Made by a program: the position numbers and the translations under genes. Below the pieces are notes generated by a model that saw only the letters and a list, made by a program, of their open reading frames with translations, had not been told where the DNA came from and made no database searches. DNA of 64,000 bases from NCBI RefSeq assembly GCF_042186555.1, contig NC_133325.1:94215464-94279463 (forward strand), given 5' to 3'. The DNA comes from Aquarana catesbeiana (Eukaryota > Chordata > Amphibia > Anura > Ranidae). This document shows positions 33,256 to 44,877 of this stretch, piece by piece. The stretch's first letter is position 1, and each line of letters begins with the position of its first letter.

Positions 33256-34727
33256 CCTTACTTGTTTTATCTCTTGAGTATTTATTTTAATTAAATGTAT
33301 AATGGTATGTATTGACAATATAGCATCCGATAACACACACATACAGTGGGTATAGAAAATAATCACCCCCCTTTAACCAGGTAGCAGGATTGTGTGTAAA
33401 ACTGACAGGCAGACTCCTGCCTGTCAGGTGGATGCATTCCGTTTGCCTTCACGCACCCCCGGTACCAATGCCCCCGCCCCCCCCACACACACACCAACGG
33501 CATGTGTTCCGGGTTCCACTTGCCCATCTGTGTGCCCGGGACCGATATGACATGTGTCAGCAGGTGGAGGGGAAGGAGAAAAGCTGACACCCTTTCCTTC
33601 CCTTCTTGCTGTGACCCAGAAATTGACATGTATGACGTCACTTCCAGGTCAGCCTCTCAGTGTCCCTGGCTAGTATAGCTGGGAGGGGATGTATTGCAAT
33701 GCGATCTGCATTGCAATACATTTAGTGGAGCCCAGAGGAGACATGCAGGGTCTTTTAGACCCTGCATGTCTCATTAAAGAGAACCTGTCACCTAAAAATC
33801 ATCACATATGGGACTTTTTGCTTTCCTACTCTCTGCTGGCTTCCTAACACTCCGTTGGCTTTGCCATACAGTCCGCCGATGTTCCCCACACACTGTGCCG
33901 ACGTTCCTCATACCACTGCAGTATTGGATAATGATAGTTGGGGATAAAGCCATCTGCTGCAAACTTCAGCCAATCAGTGAAGAAGAGGTATCCAGCCACT
34001 TCCTCCCAGCTCCCCAGTTAGTCTCCACACGGAGCTAACGTTGGCAAGGAATTGAGAAAGCATCCCTGCACAGGCTGCATTTGGTGATATGTTCAGAAAT
34101 GTATCTGTAGTTGGAATGCAAATAATATGCACTTACTTTAGCAAACTAAAAGAAATTAAGCATCTTCATGTATTGTTGTTTTAATCATTTCTACTGTTTT
34201 TAAAACTTTTGAAGTATTTTTTTTTTCAGGGGGGTGCAAGTTTTGCCTAGGGCACAAAATAATCTAGCACCGACCCTGTAGGCCAGTAACAAGTTTTAAT
34301 CAGTGTAGCCCCCCTGATTGCCAAAGGCATATTAGGAAGTAAGTCCATAGGGGGGCATAAAACATTGTGCGCAAGTCAGAATAATATACTGAAGACTACA
34401 GTACATGAGTACAGACAGGTGTTTTACTACATGAATTAATAGACTGCAGATGATACAGTAGCATAAAATTGACAAGCAGCAGGAAAATGTTATTGAGCAA
34501 GGCTTGGCCCAAATTTAATAGAGACAAAGAACACAGGCTGGAGTTTTACGGCAAGAATGAAGATACTGCAGAGGATACAATTATACAAATTTATACAATT
34601 TATCCATAGGTATGGGGGTTGCAATGAATGTTAGTGATATAATGTGAGGTGGTTTAGGTGCACACTGTTTTTCCAATTAAGTTTTTTTTTCAAATTATGA
34701 ATGACTTACTGTGAACAAAAGGCTCCA
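33256..34727. other. unassigned interval with two short hairpins
   Basis: A Tc1-like terminus fragment (ACAGTGGGTATAGAAAATAATC, 33343-33364) has no partner. Two near-perfect hairpins lie at about 33691-33721 (ATGTATTGCAATGC arms) and 33741-33770 (GACATGCAGGGTCT arms). No gene. Confidence 0.45.
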
Positions 34728-35030
34728 AGAACAGATGTTCTATAGAAATGCCCCAAGCTGGAACATAAACAGGGGACTGTGTCTACGATGATGCAGTACC
34801 TCAACTAAACGAACATGTTTCAGGGTCCATGTCCCTTCATCAGAGTCAAGAAGGAGAGGTACTCTAAGCTTTATTATAAGTAATAAAGAATTTATATAGA
34901 AGCTCACAGTACCTCTTCTTCATGCTGATGATGGGGCATAGACCCAAAACATATTAACGTAGTAGAGGTACTGCATCACCTGAACACAGATTTGGTCCTC
35001 CTGTTCATGTTCCAGCATGGGACATTTCTG
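34728..35030. repeat. inverted duplication of a Penelope-type terminus
   Basis: Left arm about 34728-34866 and right arm about 34905-35030 carry the same landmarks in opposite order: ATGCAGTACCTC against GAGGTACTGCAT, CTGGAACAT against ATGTTCCAG, and CCCTTCATCAG against CTGATGATGGGG. Each arm contains a CTGATGA ... AAAC block as at 44201. The arms differ by about one base in six. Head-to-head terminal copies are known for Penelope-like insertions. Confidence 0.65.
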
Positions 35031-35571
35031 CAGTCTCTTTCCTCATGGTTTTTCAGTGTCCACCACAGACTCTCCCACTGCCGAGTACAATTGCATCTGT
35101 TAGTGGGACATGCTATTCCTCCAAATGAGCTGTTTTTGGTGATTCTAATTGATGAAGATGCGTATGCAATTTTAATTTCTCGCTATTAAAGATGTTTTAT
35201 GGGGCGCATGCGCGGCTCGTAAGATGGTGGACGCATAAGATTAGACCCCCGGCCTTCGTTCCCTAATCCGAAGCTCCCGCTCAGCTTCATCAGCACTCAC
35301 GGAGCCCTCTCACCTGATCCTGGAATCATCCAGCTACCCCGCAGGTGTTTTATGGGTAAGATCGGTGATCAGAGACACATTTACCAGAGGCACTTGTCAC
35401 AGGCAGCGCTCAAGCTTTCCCAGCTCATGGATAGTTACCTGCGTAGGCCACAATCCCCAGTCTCAGGTAGTCCGGAAGATAGTCAACTCTCTCCCGCTCG
35501 TCGATCCCTCTCTATAAGCTGAACAGCCCCCACATAAAACACAACCACCCGATCAGCCTGTTACAGCAACA

Positions 35572-37530
35572 ATGGTGACTGTAGAAGTTCTGGATTTAAA
35601 GCTGCAGGCCCTGCTTCAGAGTTTGACCCAGAACATCGCCAAGGAGGTTGGGAAGCTAACACATGAGCTCAGGGGGGAAATTGATTAACTGGGTGATCGC
35701 ACAGACACACTGGAATTTAAATTTGATGACATGGTGCAGTGTGTCCATGTTTTGGAGGAAGAAAGTGCTAACCTTAAATATACAGTATCCCAATTGCAAA
35801 TGCAACAGGAGGACCTGGAAAATAGGGAACGCCGTCTGAACCTGCGGATCCAGGGGGTCCCCGAATCCATTGCAGATAAAGAAATCCATCCCTATCTCTT
35901 TGTACTGTTTGTTACTCTGGCACCCCATATTCCTGATATTGACTGGTGCCTAGATAGAGCCCATAAATCTCTGGCCCCTAAGCCTCCTCAAGGTGCCAAC
36001 TAGGGATGAGCCGAACACCCCAGATTCGGTTCGCACCAGAACATACCGAACAGGCAAAAAATTTGGCAGAACACACGAACACCAATAAAGTCTATGGGAC
36101 ACGAACATGAATAATCTAAAGTGCTAATTTTAAAGGCTTATATGCAAGTTATTGTCATAAAAAGTGTTTGGGGACCTGGGTCCTGCCCCACGGGACATGT
36201 ATCAATTAAAAAAAAAAAGTTTTAAAAACGCCCGTTTTTTCAGGAGCAGTGTTTTTTTTAATGCTTTAAGTGAAGGAATAAAAATTAAATATTCCTTTAA
36301 ATATCGTGCCTGGGGGGTGTCTATAGTAGGGCTGTAAAGTGGCGAATTTTTCCCGTGTTTAGAACAGTACCACAGCAAAATGACATTTCTAAAAGAAAAA
36401 TTGTCATTCAAAACTGATCACGGCTGTAATGAATTGTCATGAGGGTCTGGTATGGGTTTTAAGGGGAACCCTGCGCCAAAATTTTTTAAAAAATGACGTG
36501 GGGTCACCCTCGAAATCCATACCAGACCCTTATCTGAGCACGCAACCTGGCAGGCCACAGGAAAAGAGGGGGGGGGACAAGAGAGCGGCCCACCCTCCTG
36601 AACCGTACCAGGCCACATGCCCTTAACATGGGGAGGGTGCTATGGGGTAGCCCCCCAAAGCACCTTGTCCCCATGTTAATGGGGACAAGGGCCTCATCCC
36701 CACAACCCTTGCCCGGTGGTTTTGGGGGTCTGCGGGCGAGGGCTTATCGGAGTCTGGAAGCCCCCGTGTCATTCTGCCGACGTACATTGGTGTGCGCCAG
36801 TCAGGAGCCGGTTAACAAGGGGACCCCCAGATTCCGCCCCCCCTGTGTGAAATGGTAACGGGGTACCCCTACCATTTCACAAAAAAAGTGTCAAAATGTT
36901 AAAAACGACAAGACACAGCTTGGGGACAAGTCCTTCATTAAAAAATAAAAAAATTAAAATGTCCCACGATGTCCATTCATCTTCTTCTTCACACCGCAAC
37001 AGACCGTAAAAGAAAAAAAAATCTGCCACCGATCCTCCTCTATGGGAGGTTCCCGCCGTGTGACGCTTCTTCGCTGATGACAGTTCTTATATAACTGAGG
37101 GCGGGGCCACCCGGTGACGTACCCAGGTGACCCCGCCCCCTCTGATGCCACGGGACTTTCCCATGGCTTCCCCATGGCGTCAGAGGGGGGTGGGATCACC
37201 CATTTACGTAACCGGCGCAACTTCCACCCTGTCACTGCACATCTGTAGGCCCACCAGGTTCCATATCGCTGGGGCTTTCCATTCCGCCTCTTAGTCTCTA
37301 AAGGTGGGACACGATTTTCTATGAGGGACATCCTGGAAAGTGAGACGTTCCTTCGGAACGTAGCCCTTCAAGCTACCCTGAAGAAGACCTACAGACCCCT
37401 GCTCCGGCTTCCAGACTGCTCTCCATCCCTGGGAAGATCTGGACCCCAGTCCGCCAGAGATCGCGGAAAGCCTCCTCCACTCCCCAATGAGCTGCAACAT
37501 CCAGAGACCCCACCTGAGAATCTTCATTAG
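35572..37530 (+). pseudogene. L1 ORF1, interrupted
   Basis: ORF1 encodes the RNA-binding chaperone of L1. From ATG 35572 the frame contains a coiled-coil heptad region, one in-frame TAA (35686-35688), then LENRERRLNLRIQGVPE and DRAHKSLAPKPP, the entry to the RRM-like domain. At 36001 an unrelated repeat of about 1.2 kb is inserted. ORF1 resumes in the same frame near 37218 with a stop at 37246-37248, and the C-terminal signature YRWGFPFRLLVSKGG (37264 on), finishing at 37528-37530. The return to the same frame and the YRWGFPF motif confirm that both halves belong together. Confidence 0.87.
36001..37217. mobile_element. dispersed repeat inserted in L1 ORF1
   Basis: Begins GGGATGAGCCGAACACC just after ORF1 is cut and contains a foldback pair (GAGGGTCTGGTATGG at about 36440, CCATACCAGACCCTTATC at about 36518), GC-rich stretches and an A-rich run. 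No coding capacity or clear target duplication was found, so the superfamily is open. The right boundary is set by where L1 ORF1 resumes. Confidence 0.55.
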
Positions 37531-40086
37531 ACTGCCTCACCACTTTACTTCTACACAGATGTCTCTGTTCCCACCTGTGTGTTTTAAGATTCTAGTTCCA
37601 GAATTTGGATCTCCTTTTGTCTTTGTTTTGAGATCACCACCCTTGCTGACGCCCCTCAAACTGTTACCTGTTTGGATGCTTCCTATTTTTTTCCTACACA
37701 AGCTACTCGGAACGGGATGAGGCCTGTGAGTTGGATCTGACGGGCTGTCATGTCCCCTCTCCATGGTCTTGGAATGTGACCACGGACTCCTCAGGCCTTA
37801 CACCTAACTGTTTTTTTGTTTTTTTAATATGGATCCTTTTTTGGTTTTGATTTTGATCCTATTTTTATTTTTGATTTTACCTTTTTTTTTAGATTGTTTT
37901 TTGATCTTCTTTGGAATCACTATTGTGTTCCAACAGCAAAACTTCTACCCTTTTTTTTCTGTACTACAAAGGTTTTTGTGTTTTGTACATTTTCTTGTTT
38001 ATTGATGCAATGCGTGCAATGTCTCCACGGTCCAGTTATGGTTGTCAGTATTGTCTCATGTAATATAAAGTGATAGAACTCCATTCGTAAACGCTGGTTA
38101 GCATTGAAGGAGTTCAAATCATCTAATGCAGATGTTGTCATGGTTCAGAAGACACATTTCCGGTCAGAGGGATCATTCAAATTTGCATCTAAGTTTTTTC
38201 CCACTGCCTTTGTGGCGTTTGATCCTTCCGGCAAAGCTGGAGTAGCAATTCTCTTCAAACGCTCCTGTTCCATACGAATCAAATCATCTTACTTAGACCT
38301 TCACGGCCATTATGTTCTCCTGAGCTGTGACCACATGAATACTTCCTTTACCCTAACTAATGTTTATGCACCCAATTCAGGGCAGATTGGGTTCCTTGAA
38401 GAGGTTTTTGAGAGGAATCAATCTTACTCACAACCCTTCATGATCATGGGTGGTGATTTTAACCTATGTATATCTCAGACCAAGGATTTCAAACTACCCC
38501 ATCTCTCCAAGTGCAAAAACTTTCTTCCTCATTCCGAAAAATTATCCAAGCCCACCATATGTTTGACACATGGAGGGTGAAACATCCAACTGCCAAACAA
38601 TTTACGTTTTACTCCCCAACTCACAAACTATATACAAGACTTGATCACTTCTTCGTCTCTGCACCTCTACTGACACATGTAGTTAATTCTGACATAAACC
38701 CGATTACCTGGTCAGACCATGCACCCATAGTACGTGACCTTCTCCTATCTGCTCCAACCCCCAAGAAATGACACTGGTGCTTTAATGAATCCCTCCTCAA
38801 CATCCGTGACATCAAGCTCCACTTACAACAAAAAATGACTGAATTCTTTCAACTCAATGAGGGTACAGTATCTGAGACCTCCACTTTGTGGGAAGCCCAT
38901 AAGGCTTTTTCAGGGGTGAATGTATCTCCTCTGGATCTCGCCTAAAACGTGACTCTGCTCTCCAAAGCTCTTTTCTTTTAACCCAACTGTCTGCAGCAGA
39001 GGAATGCTTGCTTAACTCTCCCACTGTGGGTCGTCTTCATGCTGTAATCTCTCTTCGTAACCGTATTAAATCACTAGACTTGAGCTAAATCTCTAAAGTC
39101 CTCGTTATGGACCAGACAAAATTTTTCTGAATATGCTAACAAGCCTCATAGAATGCTGGTCCATAAACTGAAGCCACACCCCTTTGTTTCTACTGACTCT
39201 CTGCTACAATCTGATGGAAATCTAACATACTGCCCTCTGACCATGTCTAAACTCTTTGGTGAATTCTACCAGAAACTCTATAATTGCTCATCTACAGACC
39301 CGAATTATCAGTTCACACCAGAGAAATGTAATACTTTTGTCGATTCTCTAAACCTTCCCACAATATCCCCTGACAATCGCTCTGGGCTAAATGCACCTAT
39401 AACTGTTGTGGAAATCACTGAGGTTAACCATCTACCGTCACATAAATCTCCAGGACCTGATGTACTCCCCTACTCCTACTATAAGACGTTCCTTCAGACT
39501 CTCAGTCCACACATGGTAAAATTGTTTGCCTCTTTGATGAAAGGGAACATCCCCCACACCCAGGTTTTACATGTTTTTATTACGGTCATCCCAAAATAGA
39601 CAAAGACCCGGCGATCCCTGACAACTACCGCCCCATAGCTCTACTAAACTCTGATTATAAAATTTTCAAAAAACCTTGGCAAATAGACTGTCCATACTAC
39701 TCCCTTTGCTAATACACAAGGACCAGGTTGGTTTTGTCCCTACTAGACATGCGGGGGACAACACCAGACATACTATTGACCTTACTGACCTCTTAACCAA
39801 AGCTAAGCGACCTGCTATAGTGTTGAGCCTGGATGCTCAGAAAGCATTCGACCACTTAAACTGGTCATTCATGTTAGCTATATTATCCAGATATGGATTC
39901 TCTGGCGCATTTATGCAGGCCCTTAAGGCATTATATTCTAAACCTACTTCCCAAGTGCAGCTTGCTTCCCATGTGTCGCCATCATTTCCCCTGAGTAATG
40001 GCACTATACAGGGCTGTCCCTTATCACCATTGCTTTTTATACTCAGTCTAGAACCTTTGGCCGCAGCCATTCAATCCCACCCTGAT

Positions 40087-40167
40087 GTAAGCTCTAACGA
40101 GCAGGGCCCTCTGATCCTTCCTGTATTGATTTGTATTGTAAGTCTACTGTGTGCCCTCATGTTGTAA
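40087..40167 (+). mobile_element. L2 3' tail, left part
   Basis: TGTAAGCTCTAACGAGCAGG through CATGTTGTAAA matches the 3' region of the L2 at 30893-30975, and breaks L1 ORF2 between RT motifs B and C. The next 26 or so bases expected (GCGCTGCGCAAACTGTTGGC) are missing at the junction with the inner insertions. Confidence 0.85.
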
Positions 40168-40247
40168 AACAAGAAATATTACAGCGCACACATGCAAAAA
40201 AGACATTTACCTCCAGCTAGTTTAAAACACCTAAACATTTTCAAAAA
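40168..40247 (+). repeat. outer direct repeat, left copy
   Basis: The stretch through ATATTACAGCGCACACATGC to AACACCTAAACATTTTC recurs at 44878-44961 in the same orientation. The left copy lacks five bases (AAGGC) found in the right one, and a few bases differ near the start. Confidence 0.92.
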
Positions 40248-40270
40248 ATATTATTAAAAAATATGGGGAT

Positions 40271-42223
40271 TTGGTCACACCATATTGCTATATGGTGCTT
40301 AAGCCCACTTATTGCGACAAAGTACCCCATGATACAAGAAAAGGTAGAGGGGTAAGGGGCGGCCGCAGTTGGCTGCTTCTGTCGGCCGATATCCCAACCC
40401 CCCACACAAGGAGAAACAAGGGGAGGGGACTATTACGTATCCTCACCAACAAACATTGGTATAGACCTATTTCTGTTACACTTGTTTCCTCCTTTGCACA
40501 GGAACTCCAGGCTCTTTGCACTGAGGCCTACCTTTCAGGCCTCATTGACAAAGACACCTTGGAGTTCCTGGTCCCCAAATTTCCCCGCACTCCCACCTTT
40601 TATTCCCTACCCAAGACCCACAAAGATATGCACTCCCCTCCGGGAAGACCTATAGTGTCGGGGATAGGCTCCTTAACAGACAACGCAAGCAAATTCGTTG
40701 ACGCGTTTTTAATGCCCCATGTCCGTAGTCTCCCGTCCTATATCAGAGACACCACCGACCTGTTGCAACACCTTGAGGGAATCCAGATCCCTCCTGACGC
40801 CCTACTCGTGGCCGTTGATATTGAGGCTCTATACTCTAGTATCCCCCACGAGCGGGGCGTACGGACGGCTGGATCCTTCTTAGCTGAACAAGACACAACG
40901 ACTTGGCCTTTGAATCAGTTTGTATTTACACTACTGTATTTCATTTTGACCAAGAACTATTTTACTTTTAATGATCAATTATTTTTACAAATACAGCGTG
41001 TTGCAATGGGAACGTCTTGTGCCCCAGCATATGCAAACTTATATCTAGGTGGCTGGGAGCGACATATCCATGCTCATGACCAATTTACGGAGTTTCTAAA
41101 CGATATCCTTTTATGGTATCGCTTTATTGATGACCTATTCATGGTATGGTCGGGACCCAGGGACAAACTTCTACACTTTTTACGTCAACTCGACAATAAT
41201 GATCTAAATCTCAAATTTACTTTTAAAATCGAAACTGAGCAAATCCCCTTCCTAGATCTATTAATCATCAAACAACCGGATGGGACTTTAGGCACCGATC
41301 TCTACAGAAAACCCACTGCTGGGAACACCTTGTTGTTCGCCACTAGTGCTCACCCAAATTCCCTGGTACAGAGCATACCCTATGCCCAATACCTACGACT
41401 ACGCAGGAACTGTACACATAACAGTGACTTCAAACGCCAGGCTAAAGCATTGCGCGAACGCCTTTTACGATGAGGTTACTCATCTACCAATCTGCGAAAA
41501 GCGTATAATAGGTCTTTGGCACGTTCACGGACCTCTCTTCTTTTCAAAGATAGGAAACCGTCTCCCCCCTCAGAAACCGTAAGATTCATCACTACGTATT
41601 CTGCACACCATAATGTACTTCGCAACATTCTAGCCAAACATTGGCATCTTTTGGCCGAACATCACACACTGACTAAATACATCAGACATGCACCGGAAGT
41701 GGTGTTCCGCAGAGCACGATCACTACGTGATCAATTAACTGCCAGCCATTATAATCCCATAAAACCTGTGAAGAGTGGCCCCAACGGCACATTTCAATGT
41801 GGGGAATGTCCCCGGTGCCCTTGGGTCCACGAAAGCAGAACTGTGGTCCTACCCAATGGAGAAATCCTGGTTCCACGGACTTTCGCCAACTGTGGTACAA
41901 AAGGGGTTATTTACCTTATGAACTGTGTATGCAAAGCCTTTTATGTGGGCAAAACTATTCGGGAACTGAGACAGAGAATCGGCGACCACCTCTATGACTC
42001 AGAAAATGGCAAACTGACTACTATCGGCCGACATATCGGCCTATACCATAGATTCGACAACTCTGTGGCCAAATTTCTGGTACTAGAGGTGGTTCAACCT
42101 AGTCCCAGGGGTGGCGATTGGGATCGCTCGATACTCCAGAGGGAATCCCTCTGGATCGAGCGACTCAATGCCACCACCCCTCCCGGCTTAAACGAGTCAG
42201 TGTCCTATAGGGCCTTTTTATGA
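40271..42223 (+). pseudogene. Penelope-like RT/GIY-YIG protein with one in-frame TGA
   Basis: A single frame of 651 positions. RT half: FPRTPTFYSLPKTHKD, GRPIVSG, VAVDIEALYSSIP (motif A, first catalytic Asp, near residue 180), QRVAMGTSCAPAYANLY (motif B), YRFIDDLFMVW (motif C with Asp-Asp, near 290), IPFLDLLI. One TGA (41471-41473) separates the halves, and CGA to TGA by CpG decay is the simplest cause, since both sides stay in the same frame. Nuclease half: a Cys cluster CGECPRC, then GVIYLMNC ... FYVGKTIRELRQRIGDH, the GIY-YIG endonuclease signature with Arg and His, ending at TGA 42221-42223. The N-terminus is truncated relative to full Penelope proteins; the first 55 residues read through the inverted repeat. 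Apart from the TGA the frame is intact, so the copy is young. Confidence 0.93.
40332..40437 (+). repeat. 106-bp perfect inverted repeat, left arm
   Basis: ATACAAGAAAAGGTAGAGGG to GGGGACTATTACG. Its exact reverse complement is 44435-44540. The arm includes GCGGCCGC and overlaps the start of the Penelope-like frame, so the right arm is an antisense copy of the 5' coding end. Confidence 0.96.
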
Positions 42224-42237
42224 GGCCTTGTCCGGTA

Positions 42238-42465
42238 CCTTCTTCCCCCCCCCCTTTCTCCCTTTCCCCCCCCCCTTTTTCCCCTTCATTCCTTCCCCTC
42301 CCTTCCCTCCCTTCTCCCCCTCCCTCCCTTCCCCCCCCCCTTCCCTCATCTTCCCACCATTGTCTTCCGTCCCCCTTTCTTCTTTCGCCCATCTTCCCTC
42401 TTCTCCCTCCTTTCTCCCTTTCCCTCTTCCCTCCCTTCCCTTTCTTCTTATCTCATCTCCCCATG
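42238..42465 (+). repeat. pyrimidine-rich tract 1
   Basis: About 230 bp almost entirely C and T on the plus strand, right after the Penelope-like stop codon. Open frames here on both strands are composition artefacts. Confidence 0.9.
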
Positions 42466-42689
42466 TGTTTTGCTATCATTAGGCTCTATTATCAGGTATA
42501 TTGCCTTTTCTGCCTTAGGTTTACCCCTAAATGCTGTGGGTGTTTGATACCCATATGTTTCTACATATAATCAATGTATTGCTTTTTTCCTTTATTTCAT
42601 CATGTTTTATACTGGTGCTATTTGAATTGCTGTTTAAGGACAAGCTCTTTCCCCCCGCCAGCAGACTCTGTTGATCTGTGTTTCGCCTC

Positions 42690-42985
42690 GATCCTTCTCC
42701 GTGCGGCGGACACATGCTCGCCCTGGCAGCCTTTGGGCTGCTTGCGTCCCCAGGTCTGGGAATCCAATTCCCTTTGACAGGGGCGCGCGCTTGCGCAGTA
42801 GCACAGATTGTGCACCTGCGCAGTGCGGGCGAGCGGACCCGGTGACGTCAGGGACCGCCTCTGCTACGCTGTCCTCGACTTCCGGGTTGGGGTGCTCTTA
42901 TAGCGGCCGGACACGGCCGCTGTGTGAGCCTACAGCCTCCTGTTGCCACACTAGTTGAAAGATATCATTGTGGGTAAGTTTTGTT
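42690..42985 (+). promoter_or_regulatory. GC-rich promoter-like block
   Basis: A CpG-rich block between AT-rich flanks. It contains TGCGCAG repeats resembling NRF1 sites (about 42793-42828), a perfect CRE TGACGTCA at 42843-42850, and an ETS-like ACTTCCGG at 42878-42885. A splice-donor-like GGGTAAGT follows at about 42971. Penelope-like elements are known to carry promoters and an intron in their terminal repeats, so this may be the element's promoter. It is inferred from motifs only. Confidence 0.4.
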
Positions 42986-43582
42986 TCTCCCCCTTTGCTC
43001 CCAGTCAAGCTTTCTTCTTGTATTCTCATACCAAGTCTATTGAATACAGTCCCTCTATGCAGTACCATTCGCAGCGTTATTGTATGCTTATGTATGGCTA
43101 CTTCAAACTGTGTCTCTTTCATTAAGAACCAATACCCCAATTTGACACTGCTAATTTGACACTGCTAATCTGACACTGCTGTATGTTTATTATCAGTTTA
43201 TATCACCCATAATTTGGTAAACTGTAACCCTAGCTTGTTACTTTCACTACTCCCACTTATTTGTGGGCAAAAATCCCCCCTTTTACTAGTGTGGATTGTA
43301 ATTTTGACAAACTCTGATTGCAGTTGCTGCAGTGACTTTTCTGCTGCCCACATCGATGGTTCCAGCTTCTTTGCTAATCCAACAGCGTTGGCTTTGTCAA
43401 CTTCTCATTGTATGATCCTTATCATGCTGCCTTTGTTTATTCCAACTCAGGCGTTGTTCAATTGAATAACGCTCTAGGGGTAAGTGTCAGCTCTTAATAC
43501 CTGTGTGCAACCTTTTCTTATCCTGACCTGTTTTTCACATATATGGAAGTATTGGGCCTTGCGTCTTTACTGACCCTCACAG

Positions 43583-43800
43583 TCCCCTTTCCCCCCCCCT
43601 TTTTTCCTCCCTCCCCCCCCCTTCCTTTTCCTTTTCCCTCCCCCCTCCTCCCCCTTCCCCCCCTCTCTTCCTCCCCCCCCTCCCCTCCTCTCCCTCCCCC
43701 CTCTCCCCCTTCCTCTCCATTCCCCCTTTTCCCTTCCCCCTCCTCCTCCCCCCTTTCCCCCCCCTTTCCCTCCTGACCCATATCCTTCTCCCCCATTCCC
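43583..43800 (+). repeat. pyrimidine-rich tract 2
   Basis: A second C/T tract of about 220 bp. It is preceded by GCGTCTTTACTGACCCTCACAGTCCCC. Long one-strand pyrimidine tracts can form triplex DNA. Confidence 0.9.
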
Positions 43801-44200
43801 CTGTTAATCCCCTCTCTACCACTATTTCATATATCCAATCCCCTATATCTTTCTTGGCACACTGGTTCTTGAAGTTTAGAGCTGTATCACTGGTACCCCT
43901 ATACCTTATTTCTCTTTCAGTTCCTGGTCCAGTGACCCTTATAAATTAATTATTCAATAAATTTTATTTACTAGAGGCTGTTTGTTATCCCCTGTGTTCG
44001 CCGCGGGGGGAATTATATGGGGCCCTACATATTCACAGAGAATCTCTGAACGGGTGAGCTGGTCCTCATTATATTTAATTTGTATGTGATTGTTTATTGC
44101 CTTATTGAAATGACTTTGCTGCAACTTAAAATTCCTATGTATCTTTGGTTTTGTTTGTATTCATTATTATTATATTTCCATGCTACATTATAGACTTTAC

Positions 44201-44240
44201 TCTCCTGAGGAAGCGGTGAATACCGCGAAACCGGTCGAGA
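44201..44240 (+). ncRNA. hammerhead ribozyme, type I, in Penelope-like element
   Basis: All parts of a minimal hammerhead are present in order. Stem I arm TCTC (44201-44204); core CTGAGGA (44205-44211); stem II GCGGT/ACCGC (44213-44217 with 44222-44226) with loop GAAT and one unpaired A at 44212; core GAA (44227-44229); a two-base-pair stem III AC/GT with loop CG (44230-44235); C17 at 44236; stem I arm GAGA (44237-44240). Cleavage is predicted after 44236. Hammerheads with very short stem III are known from Penelope-like terminal repeats and are thought to act as dimers. The A at position 10.1 next to C11.1 is the weak point. Confidence 0.7.
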
Positions 44241-44434
44241 ATCCAAGCTATATATGTACCCTCTGTCATTATTGGATGTAATCCGTATGGTTGTATATAT
44301 TGCCCTTGCTTTGAATATCAACTGTATGTGACATTGTAATAATTTTTAAAATTGTTTCTTATTAAAAATTCAATTTTTATCTTATTATTTTCCTCTTAAC
44401 CTTCTTTTACTAAATATCCAACTATCTTGAGTAC

Positions 44435-44540
44435 CGTAATAGTCCCCTCCCCTTGTTTCTCCTTGTGTGGGGGGTTGGGATATCGGCCGACAGAAGCAGC
44501 CAACTGCGGCCGCCCCTTACCCCTCTACCTTTTCTTGTAT
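44435..44540 (-). repeat. 106-bp perfect inverted repeat, right arm
   Basis: Exact reverse complement of 40332-40437. The two arms are 4.0 kb apart. Identity without a single change implies recent formation. Confidence 0.96.
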
Positions 44541-44877
44541 TAGACAATTGGGATGATGGTACGCTTAATTGGTAATTTAACTTTTCTAATATAGGCGCTC
44601 TTCCTTAAAGTACCCCATGAGTAGTGGGTCCTACACTATCCATAGATTGGGAGATCCTGCTTCTCTGAACCATGAGAGCAATACACTCTTCTATATGGGA
44701 GAACTTTGAGGTCTCCACCCATGACACAAGTGGACACTAATGAGAGGTACTTAATGAGGGAGTGGGGTGCTCCTCACCCAAAAGGATTTGGTCAGAATCC
44801 ATACAATAGCAAGATATTTGGGGGGCACACCCTAAAAGATGCATTAAAGATGGTGCAGCCATAAGACCATACAGCAG

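Noticed and set aside
33343..33372. A further Tc1 element
   Set aside because: Only about 30 bases resemble a Tc1 end; no second end or transposase follows.
42228..43822. Pro/Ser/Phe-rich or Gly/Glu/Arg-rich open frames
   Set aside because: They are translations of C/T tracts and the complementary G/A strand.
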